Shown one piece after another: positions 1 to 8,240 of a stretch of 64,000 nucleotides of DNA. Source of the stretch: Comamonas sp. SCN 65-56 (GTDB lineage: Bacteria > Pseudomonadota > Gammaproteobacteria > Burkholderiales > Burkholderiaceae_C). The position numbers and the translations under genes were made by a program. Every line of letters begins with the position of its first letter. The stretch's first letter is position 1. The stretch spans positions 496,001 to 560,000 of the forward strand of contig NZ_MEDS01000025.1 in NCBI RefSeq assembly GCF_001724135.1, in the 5' to 3' direction. A model generated the notes under the pieces. The model saw only the letters and a list, made by a program, of their open reading frames with translations. It searched no databases and had not been told where the DNA came from.

Positions 1-663
1 CAGGCACAGCACCGGCGTGTCGACCGAAGGGTCGCCGATGAAGGTGCCGTGCGGGCCGGAAAAACGCAGCTGATCGCCCAGCTGCACCTCGTCGTGCAGC
101 CAACGGCTGGTGCGGCCCTCGGGCGAATCGGGCGCCAGCGCCTCCACACGCGTGACCTGCAGGCGCAGCTCGCCGTCGTGCTGCGGCGCGCCGGCCAGCG
201 AATACGAACGCGACGGGATGCCGCGCGCCGCATCGCCGAGCTTGATGAACTGCCCGGGCCAGAAACGCATGGCCTCGCCCAGCGGACGCAGCACGAATTC
301 GGTGATGCGCGGCGTGCGAGGAATGCGATCGACCAGCACCGCGTACTGGCCGTCGCGCGTCGGAAACAGCAGCGGCTTGGCGTCCTCGGTGCCCCATTCG
401 ATCTCCAGCTCTTCGGAGATCGGCTTGGCCATGCACATCAGGCCGCAACCGGCGGCGCGCTCTTCCTGCGACAGCGCCATGTCGAGCACGAAGCCCTGGT
501 CGAACTCGCCCGAGCGCACCTTGACCTTGCACTCGCCGCAGGCACCGGCGCGGCAGTTGTTGGGCAGCGCGTAGCCCGCACGCTCGAGCGCTTCGAGCGC
601 GGTGAGCCCCTCGGCCCAGGGCACGGCCTGGCCCGAGGGGTGCAGCTTGATCTTGTGATCCAT
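1..663 (-). CDS. Ferredoxin-type oxidoreductase (2Fe-2S + FAD), partial at window edge
   Basis: Electron-transfer subunit for an oxygenase; the 3' end lies outside the window. The ATG reads from 663 leftward. Residues 1-90 form a plant-type 2Fe-2S ferredoxin with C37, C42, C45 and C77 (CX4CX2C...C). Next comes an FAD-binding domain with the RSYS flavin motif near residue 150. The NAD domain is cut off. The order ferredoxin-FAD-NAD is that of phenol hydroxylase reductase (DmpP) and related proteins; PaaE has its ferredoxin domain at the C-terminus, so this is not PaaE. The gene starts 12 bp after the di-iron protein gene and is the last visible member of the paaG-paaI-paaK operon. Inference: it passes electrons from NAD(P)H to that di-iron protein. 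Confidence 0.85.
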   Translation of the reverse strand, partial: MDHKIKLHPSGQAVPWAEGLTALEALERAGYALPNNCRAGACGECKVKVRSGEFDQGFVLDMALSQEERAAGCGLMCMAKPISEELEIEWGTEDAKPLLFPTRDGQYAVLVDRIPRTPRITEFVLRPLGEAMRFWPGQFIKLGDAARGIPSRSYSLAGAPQHDGELRLQVTRVEALAPDSPEGRTSRWLHDEVQLGDQLRFSGPHGTFIGDPSVDTPVLCL

Positions 664-675
664 GCGCGTGCGTCG

Positions 676-1698
676 TCAGAACACCGGGATGATGTCCTGC
701 ATGTCCACGTCGGTGACTTCCTGCCCGGTGATGCCCACCTCGGGGATCGCGGGGAAGGGAATGTCGTACTTGTCCAGCGCACCCTTGAGATTCATGATGG
801 CGGCGCGCCAGTTGGCCTTCTTGGCCTCGTACTCGGGAATGGCAAAGCCCGCGGTCCGCGCCACCGCCTCGCCCGCGCGCTGGTTCTCGATGAAGTCGGC
901 CGGCAGGTCCCAGAAGTCCATCGGCGGCTCGAACAGCACGGCCGAGAGGAACAGGTAACCGGCGCGGATCTGCTTGGTGATCAGCGGCTTGTCCGAGAGA
1001 TCGAGCTTGGGGTAGTCGCGCTCCATCAGCGCCAGGCAGATGCCCATGTGCCGGCCCTCGTCCTTGCCGATGTTGCGAAACGCCTCCTTGAACACCGGCT
1101 CGGTGCAGCCTGCGGCCATCTGGTGAAAGATGGTGGCGGCGGCGATCTCGCCCATCAGGAAGCTGCTGAACAGCACCGCCAGGCTGTACTTGGGCACCGC
1201 CTGCTTGTAACCAGTCCAATAGCGCGCGCCGTTGTGGTAGAGCCACTTGGCGTTCTTTTGCAGGCGCTTGCCGAGTTCGGTCTTGGGCTGGTAGGTGAGC
1301 GGATCGGGGTGCTCGAGCAGCTTGGTGATGGCCATGCCGCACATCTGCTCGTGACCCTGCTCATCCTGCGTCACGCTGAAGAAGCAGCGGCGCACCGCAT
1401 CCTCTTCATGCGCCTCGTAGGTCTTGATCATGGCGGTGGCAAACACTGGCGGCGCCGACGCGTCGAACACCGACAGCAACGTCCACCAGTAGGCGATGGC
1501 TTCGCGCTGCTCCCAGGTGTATTTCTCGACCTTGAAGGTGTCCCAGGGGAGCTTCTTCACGTCCCAGACCTCGCGGCGCGAGGCATCCCAGATGTCCTCG
1601 AGCTTCTTGGTGTGCTGCTGCCAGGAGAGCGGGTAGACGTTGGGCTGCTCGATGGCCGGCGGGAACCCCATCGTGTGGGCGAGTTTTTCCTTGTGCAT
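676..1698 (-). CDS. Carboxylate-bridged di-iron oxygenase of uncertain substrate
   Basis: A 340-residue ferritin-fold protein. The sequence shows two ExxH motifs, E113-x-x-H116 and E214-x-x-H217, with further acidic residues at E95/E98/E99 and E184 spaced as in helical di-iron oxygenases (AurF, R2-like oxidase and PaaA-type folds). It does not resemble PaaA, PaaC or BoxB as I remember them. It sits 36 bp downstream of paaK and 12 bp upstream of a ferredoxin reductase, in the slot normally filled by paaABCDE. The inferred role is oxygenation of a CoA-activated aromatic acid, or of the free acid, with the adjacent reductase as electron donor. The substrate cannot be read from sequence. The di-iron assignment is firm; the pathway role is inferred. 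Confidence 0.7.
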   Translation of the reverse strand: MHKEKLAHTMGFPPAIEQPNVYPLSWQQHTKKLEDIWDASRREVWDVKKLPWDTFKVEKYTWEQREAIAYWWTLLSVFDASAPPVFATAMIKTYEAHEEDAVRRCFFSVTQDEQGHEQMCGMAITKLLEHPDPLTYQPKTELGKRLQKNAKWLYHNGARYWTGYKQAVPKYSLAVLFSSFLMGEIAAATIFHQMAAGCTEPVFKEAFRNIGKDEGRHMGICLALMERDYPKLDLSDKPLITKQIRAGYLFLSAVLFEPPMDFWDLPADFIENQRAGEAVARTAGFAIPEYEAKKANWRAAIMNLKGALDKYDIPFPAIPEVGITGQEVTDVDMQDIIPVF

Positions 1699-1734
1699 GG
1701 TGATGCTTCCTTCAGAAGAGGGTGTGATGGCAAG

Positions 1735-3051
1735 TCAATGTGGGCGCTTGTCGATCACACGCCGGGCCTTGCCGACAAGCGTGCGCTCTATGGAGCCCGA
1801 GGGCAGCACCGTCACGCGCGTGGACACCCCGACCAGGGTCTTGATGCGGTGCTGCACCCAGGCCGCGATGTCCTTGACCTCCTGGGCCGGGGCATTGCTG
1901 GTCTCGGTATGCAGTTCACACGACACCTGCACCTCGTCAAGGTTGCCGTCGCGCGAGACGGTGATCTGGTACTGACCGGAGAGCTTCTCGTGCTGCAGCA
2001 CGATCTCTTCGATCTGCGTGGGGAACATGTTGACGCCGCGGATGATGAGCATGTCGTCCGAGCGGCCGACGATCTTGCCCATGCGGCGAAAGCTGCGTGC
2101 CGTCGGCGGCAGCAATCGCGTGAGGTCGCGCGTGCGGTAGCGCACGATGGGCAGGCCTTCCTTGGTCATCGTGGTGAACACGAGCTCGCCCTCCTCGCCG
2201 TCGGGCAGCACCTCGCCGGTATCGGGATCGATGATCTCGGGGTAGAAATGGTCCTCCCAGATCACCGGGCCGTCCTGCGTCTCTATGCATTCGTTGGCCA
2301 CGCCCGGGCCCATCACTTCCGACAAGCCGTAGATATCCACCGCCTTCAGGCTGGAGGTCTTCTCGACTTCCTGGCGCATGCCCTCGGTCCAGGGCTCGGC
2401 GCCGAAGATGCCGACCTTGAGCGAACTCTTCCTCGCGTCCAGCCCCTGGCGCGTGAATTCCTCGATGATCACCTGCATGTACGAGGGCGTGACCATGATG
2501 ATGTCGGGGCGGAAATCGTTGATCAGCTGCACCTGTTTTTCGGTCTGTCCGCCGGACATCGGGATGACGGTGCAGCCCGCGCGCTCGGCGCCGTAGTGCG
2601 CGCCCAGGCCGCCGGTGAACAGGCCATAGCCATAGGCCACATGCACGATGTCGCCCGGTCGCCCGCCCGAGGCACGGATGGAGCGCGCCACCAGGTCGGC
2701 CCAGGTGCTGATGTCCTTGGCGGTGTAACCCACCACCGTCGGCTTGCCCGTGGTGCCCGAGGAGGCATGGATGCGCGTGATCTTCTCGCGCGGCACGGCG
2801 AACATGCCGAAGGGGTAGTTGTCGCGCAAATCCTTCTTGGTGGTGAAGGGGAACTTCGCCAGATCGCTGAGCTGCTTCAAGTCGCCCGGATGCACGCCCT
2901 TGGCCTTGAACGCCGCGCGGTAATGCGGCACGTTGTCATAAGCGTGCTGCAGCGACCAGCGCAGGCGCGTGAGCTGCAGCGCGGCGATCTCGTCGCGGCT
3001 GGCGGTTTCAATCGGTTCGAGGTCGCCGGGTTCGGGGCGATAAACGGTCAT
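1735..3051 (-). CDS. paaK: Phenylacetate-CoA ligase
   Basis: Activates phenylacetate to phenylacetyl-CoA using ATP, the first step of aerobic hybrid phenylacetate degradation. The 438-residue length is typical. Visible features are the adenylate-forming P-loop (ASSGTTGKPTVVGYT, about residues 96-110), the YGLSE motif near residue 240, YRTRDL near 305 and the hinge region GRSDDMLIIRG near 330. It is the third gene of the minus-strand operon, 39 bp after paaI. It could accept a ring-substituted phenylacetate or a related acid rather than phenylacetate itself; the unusual oxygenase next to it keeps this open. Confidence 0.95.
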   Translation of the reverse strand: MTVYRPEPGDLEPIETASRDEIAALQLTRLRWSLQHAYDNVPHYRAAFKAKGVHPGDLKQLSDLAKFPFTTKKDLRDNYPFGMFAVPREKITRIHASSGTTGKPTVVGYTAKDISTWADLVARSIRASGGRPGDIVHVAYGYGLFTGGLGAHYGAERAGCTVIPMSGGQTEKQVQLINDFRPDIIMVTPSYMQVIIEEFTRQGLDARKSSLKVGIFGAEPWTEGMRQEVEKTSSLKAVDIYGLSEVMGPGVANECIETQDGPVIWEDHFYPEIIDPDTGEVLPDGEEGELVFTTMTKEGLPIVRYRTRDLTRLLPPTARSFRRMGKIVGRSDDMLIIRGVNMFPTQIEEIVLQHEKLSGQYQITVSRDGNLDEVQVSCELHTETSNAPAQEVKDIAAWVQHRIKTLVGVSTRVTVLPSGSIERTLVGKARRVIDKRPH

Positions 3052-3090
3052 CTCGTGTCTCCTTGAATGGGGTTCGGTACAGCGCAGGGT

Positions 3091-3543
3091 TCAGCGGTCG
3101 GCAGGCAGATTCACCGCCGGCCGGCCCTTCATGCGGTAAGAGCGGCCGCGGAACACCGCCACCAGCTCGCCGCGCTGGTTGTGCACGTTCACGTCGTACA
3201 CGCCGGTGCGCCCGGCGGCCTGCACCTCATGCGCCTCGGCGGTGAGCAGGTCGCCCTCGCGCCCCGGGGCGACAAAGTCGATCGACAGGCCTGAAGCCAC
3301 CGTCAGCTCATTGCCCGAGTTGCAGGCAAAGGCAAACGCCGAATCGGCCAGCGTGGTGATCAGGCCACCGTGGCAGGTGGCATGGCCGTTGAGCATGTCG
3401 GCGCGCACCGTCATCGTCACCGTCGCGCGGCCTGGCGCGATCGCCGTCACCTGCATGCCCAGGGCGCGCGTGGCGCGGTCGTTTTCAAGCATCAGCGCGC
3501 GCACCTGCTCGGCAAGCTGCTGCGGCTCCAGGGTGTTTGTCAT
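3091..3543 (-). CDS. paaI: Hydroxyphenylacetyl-CoA thioesterase
   Basis: A hotdog-fold thioesterase of 150 residues. It carries the PaaI signature GHATCHGG around residues 53-60 with the downstream catalytic D67 in TLADSAF. In the phenylacetate pathway this enzyme rescues CoA from dead-end hydroxylated or epoxidised intermediates. The ATG lies 10 bp after the paaG stop codon, so the two are almost certainly cotranscribed; paaK follows. Confidence 0.92.
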   Translation of the reverse strand: MTNTLEPQQLAEQVRALMLENDRATRALGMQVTAIAPGRATVTMTVRADMLNGHATCHGGLITTLADSAFAFACNSGNELTVASGLSIDFVAPGREGDLLTAEAHEVQAAGRTGVYDVNVHNQRGELVAVFRGRSYRMKGRPAVNLPADR

Positions 3544-3553
3544 CGGCGAGTGC

Positions 3554-4357
3554 TCAGCGGTCGGTGAATTGCGGGGCGCGCTTCTCGGCAAACGCCTGCA
3601 CACCCTCCTGGTAATCGTGTGCAAAGCCGAGCGTGCGCTGCAGCTCGGCCTCGTGCGCCAAGGTGTCGGCAAAGCCGCTGTGCGCGCCGGCATCGAGCGC
3701 GCCGCGGATCGCCACCAGCGCCCGGGTCGGCATGCCCGCCAGGCGCGCGGCCAGCGCCTGCACCCGGGCGGCCAGCTCGGCATCGTCCACGCAGCGCCAG
3801 ATGAGGCCCATGCGCGCCGCCTCTTCCGCCGGCAGCTTGTCGCCCAGCAGCGCCAGGCCCAGCGCCTGCGCCCGGCCGACGAGGCGCGGCAGCAGCCAGG
3901 TGCCGCCGCTGTCGGGCACCAGCCCGATCTTGGCAAACGCCTGAATGAAGCTGGCCGAGCGCGCCGCCACCACCAGATCACAGGCCAGCGCAATGCTGGC
4001 GCCCGCGCCCGCCGCCACGCCATTGACCATGGCCACCACCGGCACCGGCATGCTGCGCAGGCGCAGGCACAGCGGTGCGTAGTGCTGCGTGATCACCACG
4101 CTCAAATCCTTGGGTGCGGCGCCCGGTGCCGGGTCGGGCGCAACCGCAGGATCCGCCAGATCCTGCCCGGCACAAAATGCACGCCCGGCGCCCGTGAGCA
4201 CCACGCAGCGCACGCTGGCGTCGTCCGCCGCGGCGTTGAGCGCGGCCAGCAGCTGCACATGCAGCTCGCCGGTAAAGCTGTTGAGCTGCGCTGGCCGGTT
4301 GAGCGCAATGGTGCGCACGGCGGCCTCATTGGAGACAAGAACCAGGGGGTCGGACAT
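3554..4357 (-). CDS. paaG: Ring epoxide isomerase, enoyl-CoA hydratase/isomerase family
   Basis: A crotonase-fold protein of 267 residues. In the paa pathway PaaG turns the 1,2-epoxide of phenylacetyl-CoA into oxepin-CoA. The visible crotonase signatures are the oxyanion-hole segment GAGRAFCAGQDL near residues 57-68 and GVAAGAGASIALACDL near 113-128. The start MSDPLVL at 4357 is preferred over an in-frame start further upstream because the upstream part runs into the regulatory palindrome. It heads the minus-strand operon and is divergent from paaN. The role is inferred from family and neighbours. Confidence 0.9.
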   Translation of the reverse strand: MSDPLVLVSNEAAVRTIALNRPAQLNSFTGELHVQLLAALNAAADDASVRCVVLTGAGRAFCAGQDLADPAVAPDPAPGAAPKDLSVVITQHYAPLCLRLRSMPVPVVAMVNGVAAGAGASIALACDLVVAARSASFIQAFAKIGLVPDSGGTWLLPRLVGRAQALGLALLGDKLPAEEAARMGLIWRCVDDAELAARVQALAARLAGMPTRALVAIRGALDAGAHSGFADTLAHEAELQRTLGFAHDYQEGVQAFAEKRAPQFTDR

Positions 4358-4417
4358 GGGCGATACGGGTGCGGAGGACCGAAAAAAAAAAGAAAACCGA
4401 TCAGGAAAACATAATTG

Positions 4418-4431
4418 ACCGATCGGTCGGT
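4418..4431. promoter_or_regulatory. TetR/PaaR-like operator in the divergent paa promoter
   Basis: The palindrome ACCGATCGGTCGGT sits in the 145-bp gap between paaG (minus) and paaN (plus), within an AT-rich stretch. It differs by one base from the symmetric ACCGACCGGTCGGT, which I recall as the motif assigned to the TetR-family repressor PaaR in beta-proteobacteria. Its place between the divergent genes suggests one repressor controls both directions, with the CoA ester as the likely inducer. The regulator gene is not in the window. Confidence 0.6.
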
Positions 4432-4502
4432 AAATCATAAACTCGCAGGCTGCCTTGGCGCAAGCCCCCTCATCCCCGTAAAAACCCTAGGAGACGGTTC
4501 CC

Positions 4503-6158
4503 ATGTCGCTGTTTGACACCCACCGCGCGCTGCTCGATGGCGCGCTCAATGCCCTGGCCACGCGCGCGTTCTGGACGCCCTTCCCCGAAATGCCCTCGCC
4601 CAAGGTCTACGGCGAGACCGCGCAGGCCGACGGCATTGCCGCCGCCAACGCGCTGCTGGGCAAGGATTTCGCGCTGGAGCAACCGGGCGAGGTCGGCCGC
4701 ATCGCCACCGAGCAATCGCCCTATGGCGTGGCGCTGGATGTGCACTACCCCGAATGCGCGCCCGATGCGCTCATCGCCGCCGCCCAGGCGGCCGAGCCCG
4801 GCTGGCAGGCGCTGGGCGCGAAGGCTCGCGTCGGCGTGCTGCTCGAAGCCTTGACGCGCATTCACAAGCGCTCGCATGAAATCGCCCATGCGGTGATGCT
4901 CACCACCGGCCAGGGCCCGATGATGGCATTCCAGGCCGGCGGCCCGCATGCGCAGGACCGCGCGCTCGAAGCCATCGCCTACGCCTGGAAAGCCATGGCC
5001 GATGTGCCCGAACAGGCCCGCTGGGAAAAGCCGCAGGGCAAGAACCCGCCGCTGGTGATGCAAAAACATTTCGAGATCGTCGGCCGCGGCGTCGCGCTGG
5101 TGATCGGCTGCGCCACCTTCCCGACCTGGAACACCTACCCCGGGCTGTTTGCCGCGCTCGCCACCGGCAACCCGGTCATCGTCAAGCCCCACCCCAACGC
5201 GGTGCTGCCCGCCGCACTCACCGTGCGCATCCTGCGCGAGGTACTCGCCGAGCAGGGCCTGGATCAAAACCTGGTGACGCTTGCGCTCAGCAACGACCCC
5301 AAGCACGCCCAGGCACTAGCGCAAAGCCCGGCCGTCGCCAGCATCGACTTCACCGGCAGCACCACCTTCGGCCACTGGCTGCGCGACCACGCGCCGCAGG
5401 CGCGCCTGTACGCCGAGATGGCGGGCGTGAACAGCGTCATCGTCGATTCCACCGACCAATACGCCGCGATGCTGAACAACCTGGCGTTCACGCTCACGCT
5501 CTACAGCGGCCAGATGTGCACCACCACGCAAACGATTTATGTGCCCAGGGACGGCATCGCGACCGACGAAGGCCACAAGAGCTTCGCGCAGGTGGGGCAG
5601 GATCTGGCCGCCGCGGTGGACAAGTTGCTGAGCAACCCCAAGGTCGCCACCGCGGTGCTCGGCGCCGTCTGCGCGCCCGAGACGGTGGAGCGCATCCGCC
5701 AGGCCAGCACCAAGGGCCAGTTGCTGCTCGCCTCACGCCCGCTGGACAACCCCGAGTACCCGCAGGCGCGCATCCACACCCCGGCCCTCATCGCGCTCAC
5801 GCAGGCCGATCGCGCCACCTGGGGCAGCGAATGCTTCGGCCCGGTCGCCTTCGTCGTCGCCACCGACTCGCGCGATGCGTCGTTGCAGGCCGCCGAATCC
5901 ATCGTGCGCGAGCAGGGCGCGCTGACGCTCGGCGTCTATTCCACCGACCGTGCAGTCGTCGATCGCACCGTGCAGCTCAGCCTGCGCGCGCGCGTCGCGC
6001 TCTCGATCAATCTGACGCAAGGTGTGTACGTCAACCAGTCCGCCGGCTTTTCGGACTACCACGCCACCGGCGGCAACCCGGCCGCAACGACGAGCTACAC
6101 CACGCTGGCGTTTGTGGCCGATCGCTTTGTGGTGGTGCAGCGGCGCGAGCACGTCTGA
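4503..6158 (+). CDS. paaN: Phenylacetate degradation aldehyde dehydrogenase PaaN
   Basis: A 551-residue aldehyde-dehydrogenase-superfamily protein of the PaaN type found in beta-proteobacteria. It lacks the C-terminal MaoC hydratase domain present in the 681-residue E. coli PaaZ. The catalytic cysteine is C339 in SGQMCTT, and the Rossmann segment IDFTGSTTFG precedes it. It is thought to act at ring opening, oxidising the semialdehyde produced after oxepin-CoA hydrolysis. AGGAGA lies just upstream of the ATG. It is transcribed away from paaG across the PaaR-like palindrome. A separate hydratase would be needed and is not visible here. Confidence 0.9.
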   Translation: MSLFDTHRALLDGALNALATRAFWTPFPEMPSPKVYGETAQADGIAAANALLGKDFALEQPGEVGRIATEQSPYGVALDVHYPECAPDALIAAAQAAEPGWQALGAKARVGVLLEALTRIHKRSHEIAHAVMLTTGQGPMMAFQAGGPHAQDRALEAIAYAWKAMADVPEQARWEKPQGKNPPLVMQKHFEIVGRGVALVIGCATFPTWNTYPGLFAALATGNPVIVKPHPNAVLPAALTVRILREVLAEQGLDQNLVTLALSNDPKHAQALAQSPAVASIDFTGSTTFGHWLRDHAPQARLYAEMAGVNSVIVDSTDQYAAMLNNLAFTLTLYSGQMCTTTQTIYVPRDGIATDEGHKSFAQVGQDLAAAVDKLLSNPKVATAVLGAVCAPETVERIRQASTKGQLLLASRPLDNPEYPQARIHTPALIALTQADRATWGSECFGPVAFVVATDSRDASLQAAESIVREQGALTLGVYSTDRAVVDRTVQLSLRARVALSINLTQGVYVNQSAGFSDYHATGGNPAATTSYTTLAFVADRFVVVQRREHV

Positions 6159-6184
6159 GCGTCTCGGAGCCTTTCGGATTTGGA

Positions 6185-6215
6185 ACTCGCCGGCTGCAAA
6201 TCGGCCGCAGCGAGT
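6185..6215. other. Imperfect stem-loop between paaN and the acyl-CoA ligase gene
   Basis: ACTCGC (6185-6190) pairs with GCGAGT (6210-6215), and CGGC (6191-6194) with GCCG (6204-6207), around a 9-nt loop and a 2-nt bulge. No T-run follows, so it is not a clear terminator. It may be an RNA-processing or attenuating hairpin in the 151-bp gap between the two genes. Confidence 0.35.
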
Positions 6216-6309
6216 CCGACAGGCTCCTGAAACAGCAACGCCGCAGACCACCCGAGGCTGCGCTGTCACGAACCGCGGGCAGCGATGCAGGACACTCCAA
6301 GGAGACTCC

Positions 6310-7941
6310 ATGCAAAGCACCATGATGAACGTGCCCCTGTCGCTCAATCACCTGCTGGAGCGCGCAGGCACCCTGTTTGCCGGCAATGAAGTCGTCTCGC
6401 GCCTGCCGGACAAATCGCTCAGACGCCACAACTACGGCGAAATCTACCGCCGCACGCGGGCGCTGGCCTGCGCGCTGCAGGGCCTGGGCCTGAAGAAGGG
6501 CGATCGCGTGGCCACGCTGTGCTGGAACCACCACGCCCACCTGGAGTGCTACTTCGGCGTTCCCGCGGTCGGCGGGGTCATGCACACGCTGAACCTGCGC
6601 CTGTCGCCGGAAGACATCGGCTGGATCGCGGGCGATGCCGAGGACCGGTTCCTCGTGATCGACGACGTGCTGCTGCCGCTGTATGAGCGCTTCAAGCACC
6701 TGCACCAGTTCGAGAAAGTCATCGTCTTTCCTTTTTCCGGCGCGCCGGTGCCGGCCGGGTTCACCGATTACGAAGCGCTCCTGGCGGGGGCCGATCCGGA
6801 CGGCTTCGTCTATGCGCCGCACGACGAAAACGACCCGGTGTCGATGTGCTACACCTCCGGCACCACCGGTCGCCCCAAGGGCGTGGCATACTCGCACCGC
6901 TCCACCGTCCTGCACACGCTGGTGGCCAGTCTGGGGGACTTCTGGGGTCTGCGCGGCACCGACGTGGTGTTGCCCGTCACGCCCATGTTCCACGCCAACA
7001 GCTGGGGCATGCCCTACGGCGCGGTGATGATGGGCGTCAAGCTGGTGTTTCCGGGCCCGCACATGCACCCCGATGATTTGCTCGACCTGATGACCACCGA
7101 GTCGCCGACGCTGGCGCTGGGCGTGCCGACCATCTGGATGACGCTGATCCAGGCCTACGATGCCTCGCTGAAACCCGACTCGCCGAACCGCGGTCGCTGG
7201 AAGCTGCCCAGCGGCATGCGCTCTCTGGTCGGCGGCGCGGCCGTGCCCGAGAGCCTGATCCGCGCCTTCGACGCGCACGGCATCTGGATCCTGCAAGGCT
7301 GGGGCATGACCGAAACCAGCCCGGTGGCCACCATCAGCTACCCGCGCGCCGAGCTGCGTGGCGCCGGAGCCGACGAAAAATACCGACGCGCGGCCATGGC
7401 CGGCGTGCCGGTGCCGCTGGTGGACTTGCGCGCGCGGGGCGACAGCGGCCAGGACCAGCCCTGGGACGGCCACAGCGTGGGCGAGATCCAGGTGCGCGGG
7501 CCCTTCATCACCGGCGGCTACCACGAGGCAGGATCACCCCCCGACAAGTTCAGCGACGACGGCTGGCTGCGCACCGGCGACGTGGCCAGTGTGGACGCGC
7601 TGGGCTTCGTCAGGATCAGCGACCGCACCAAGGACCTGATCAAGTCCGGCGGCGAGTGGATCAGCTCGGTCGATCTGGAGAACGCCCTGATGGCGCACCC
7701 GGCCGTGGCCGAGGCCGCCGTCATCGCCATCCCGGACGAGCAATGGGGCGAGCGTCCGCTGGCCTGCGTGGTGCCCAAGCGCGGCGAAGAGGCCACGCCC
7801 GATGCGCTCAACGCCTTGCTGCTCACCAAGGGTTTTGCCAAATGGCAATTGCCCGAGCGCTATGAATTCACCGATGCCGTGCCGCGCACCTCCACCGGCA
7901 AGTTCTACAAGCTCAAGCTGCGCCAGCAGTTTCCACGCTGA
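6310..7941 (+). CDS. Acyl-CoA synthetase (AMP-forming), medium/long-chain type
   Basis: A 543-residue adenylate-forming ligase. The P-loop is CYTSGTTGRPKG near residues 180-191, the A5 motif is GWGMTETSP near 330, the hinge is DRTKDLIKSGGEWIS, and the catalytic lysine lies in STGKFYK near the C-terminus. The start is set by AAGGAGA about 5 bp before the ATG. It resembles 3-methylmercaptopropionyl-CoA or fatty-acyl-CoA ligases. It lies 151 bp after paaN on the same strand and may be coregulated, activating an aliphatic or aryl-alkanoic acid. The substrate is unknown. Confidence 0.85.
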   Translation: MQSTMMNVPLSLNHLLERAGTLFAGNEVVSRLPDKSLRRHNYGEIYRRTRALACALQGLGLKKGDRVATLCWNHHAHLECYFGVPAVGGVMHTLNLRLSPEDIGWIAGDAEDRFLVIDDVLLPLYERFKHLHQFEKVIVFPFSGAPVPAGFTDYEALLAGADPDGFVYAPHDENDPVSMCYTSGTTGRPKGVAYSHRSTVLHTLVASLGDFWGLRGTDVVLPVTPMFHANSWGMPYGAVMMGVKLVFPGPHMHPDDLLDLMTTESPTLALGVPTIWMTLIQAYDASLKPDSPNRGRWKLPSGMRSLVGGAAVPESLIRAFDAHGIWILQGWGMTETSPVATISYPRAELRGAGADEKYRRAAMAGVPVPLVDLRARGDSGQDQPWDGHSVGEIQVRGPFITGGYHEAGSPPDKFSDDGWLRTGDVASVDALGFVRISDRTKDLIKSGGEWISSVDLENALMAHPAVAEAAVIAIPDEQWGERPLACVVPKRGEEATPDALNALLLTKGFAKWQLPERYEFTDAVPRTSTGKFYKLKLRQQFPR

Positions 7942-7984
7942 ATCCGAGCCAGCGCGCGCTGGTCTGGCAGTGCCATCCTGAGTA

Positions 7985-8002
7985 TTATTACGTTCGTAAT
8001 AA
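7985..8002. promoter_or_regulatory. Perfect palindrome, probable toxin-antitoxin autoregulatory operator
   Basis: TTATTACG-TT-CGTAATAA is an 18-bp inverted repeat with fully matching 8-bp arms, 13 bp upstream of the antitoxin ATG. It is strikingly AT-rich for this genome. AbrB/MazE-type antitoxins bind such sites to repress their own operon. Confidence 0.7.
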
Positions 8003-8015
8003 CGCGGGGTTCTTC

Positions 8016-8240
8016 ATGCACGTCCTCAAACTTACCCAGATCGGCAATTCAATTGGTGTGATCCTGCCCAAGGAGGCGCTGTCGACGCTGAAGGTGCAAA
8101 AAGGCGAATCGGTGTTCCTGACCGAATGCGCCGAGGGCTTCATCCTCACGCCCTACGACCCGGCGCTGGAAGAGGAACTGAACGCCGGGCGCGAGTTCAT
8201 GCGCGAATACCGCGACACTTTCCACCAGCTCGCCAAATGA
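8016..8240 (+). CDS. AbrB/MazE-type antitoxin
   Basis: A 74-residue protein with an N-terminal SpoVT-AbrB swapped-hairpin DNA-binding domain (VLKLTQIGNSIGVILPKEAL, residues 3-22) and a charged C-terminal tail expected to wrap the toxin. Its stop codon overlaps the start of the Doc-like toxin gene (ATGA, 8237-8240), so the two are translationally coupled. A perfect operator-like palindrome lies upstream. Confidence 0.88.
   Translation: MHVLKLTQIGNSIGVILPKEALSTLKVQKGESVFLTECAEGFILTPYDPALEEELNAGREFMREYRDTFHQLAK

Noticed and set aside
676-1698. The di-iron protein as PaaA
   Set aside because: Length is similar but the sequence around its ExxH motifs (DEQGHEQM, DEGRHMGI) does not match PaaA (DEAGHGLY, EESFHQRQ), and PaaB-PaaD are not next to it.
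49-3066. A 1005-codon open frame on the plus strand across the paa genes
   Set aside because: It is a GC-driven shadow of paaI, paaK, the di-iron protein and the reductase on the minus strand; its composition is His/Arg/Leu-rich with no domain.
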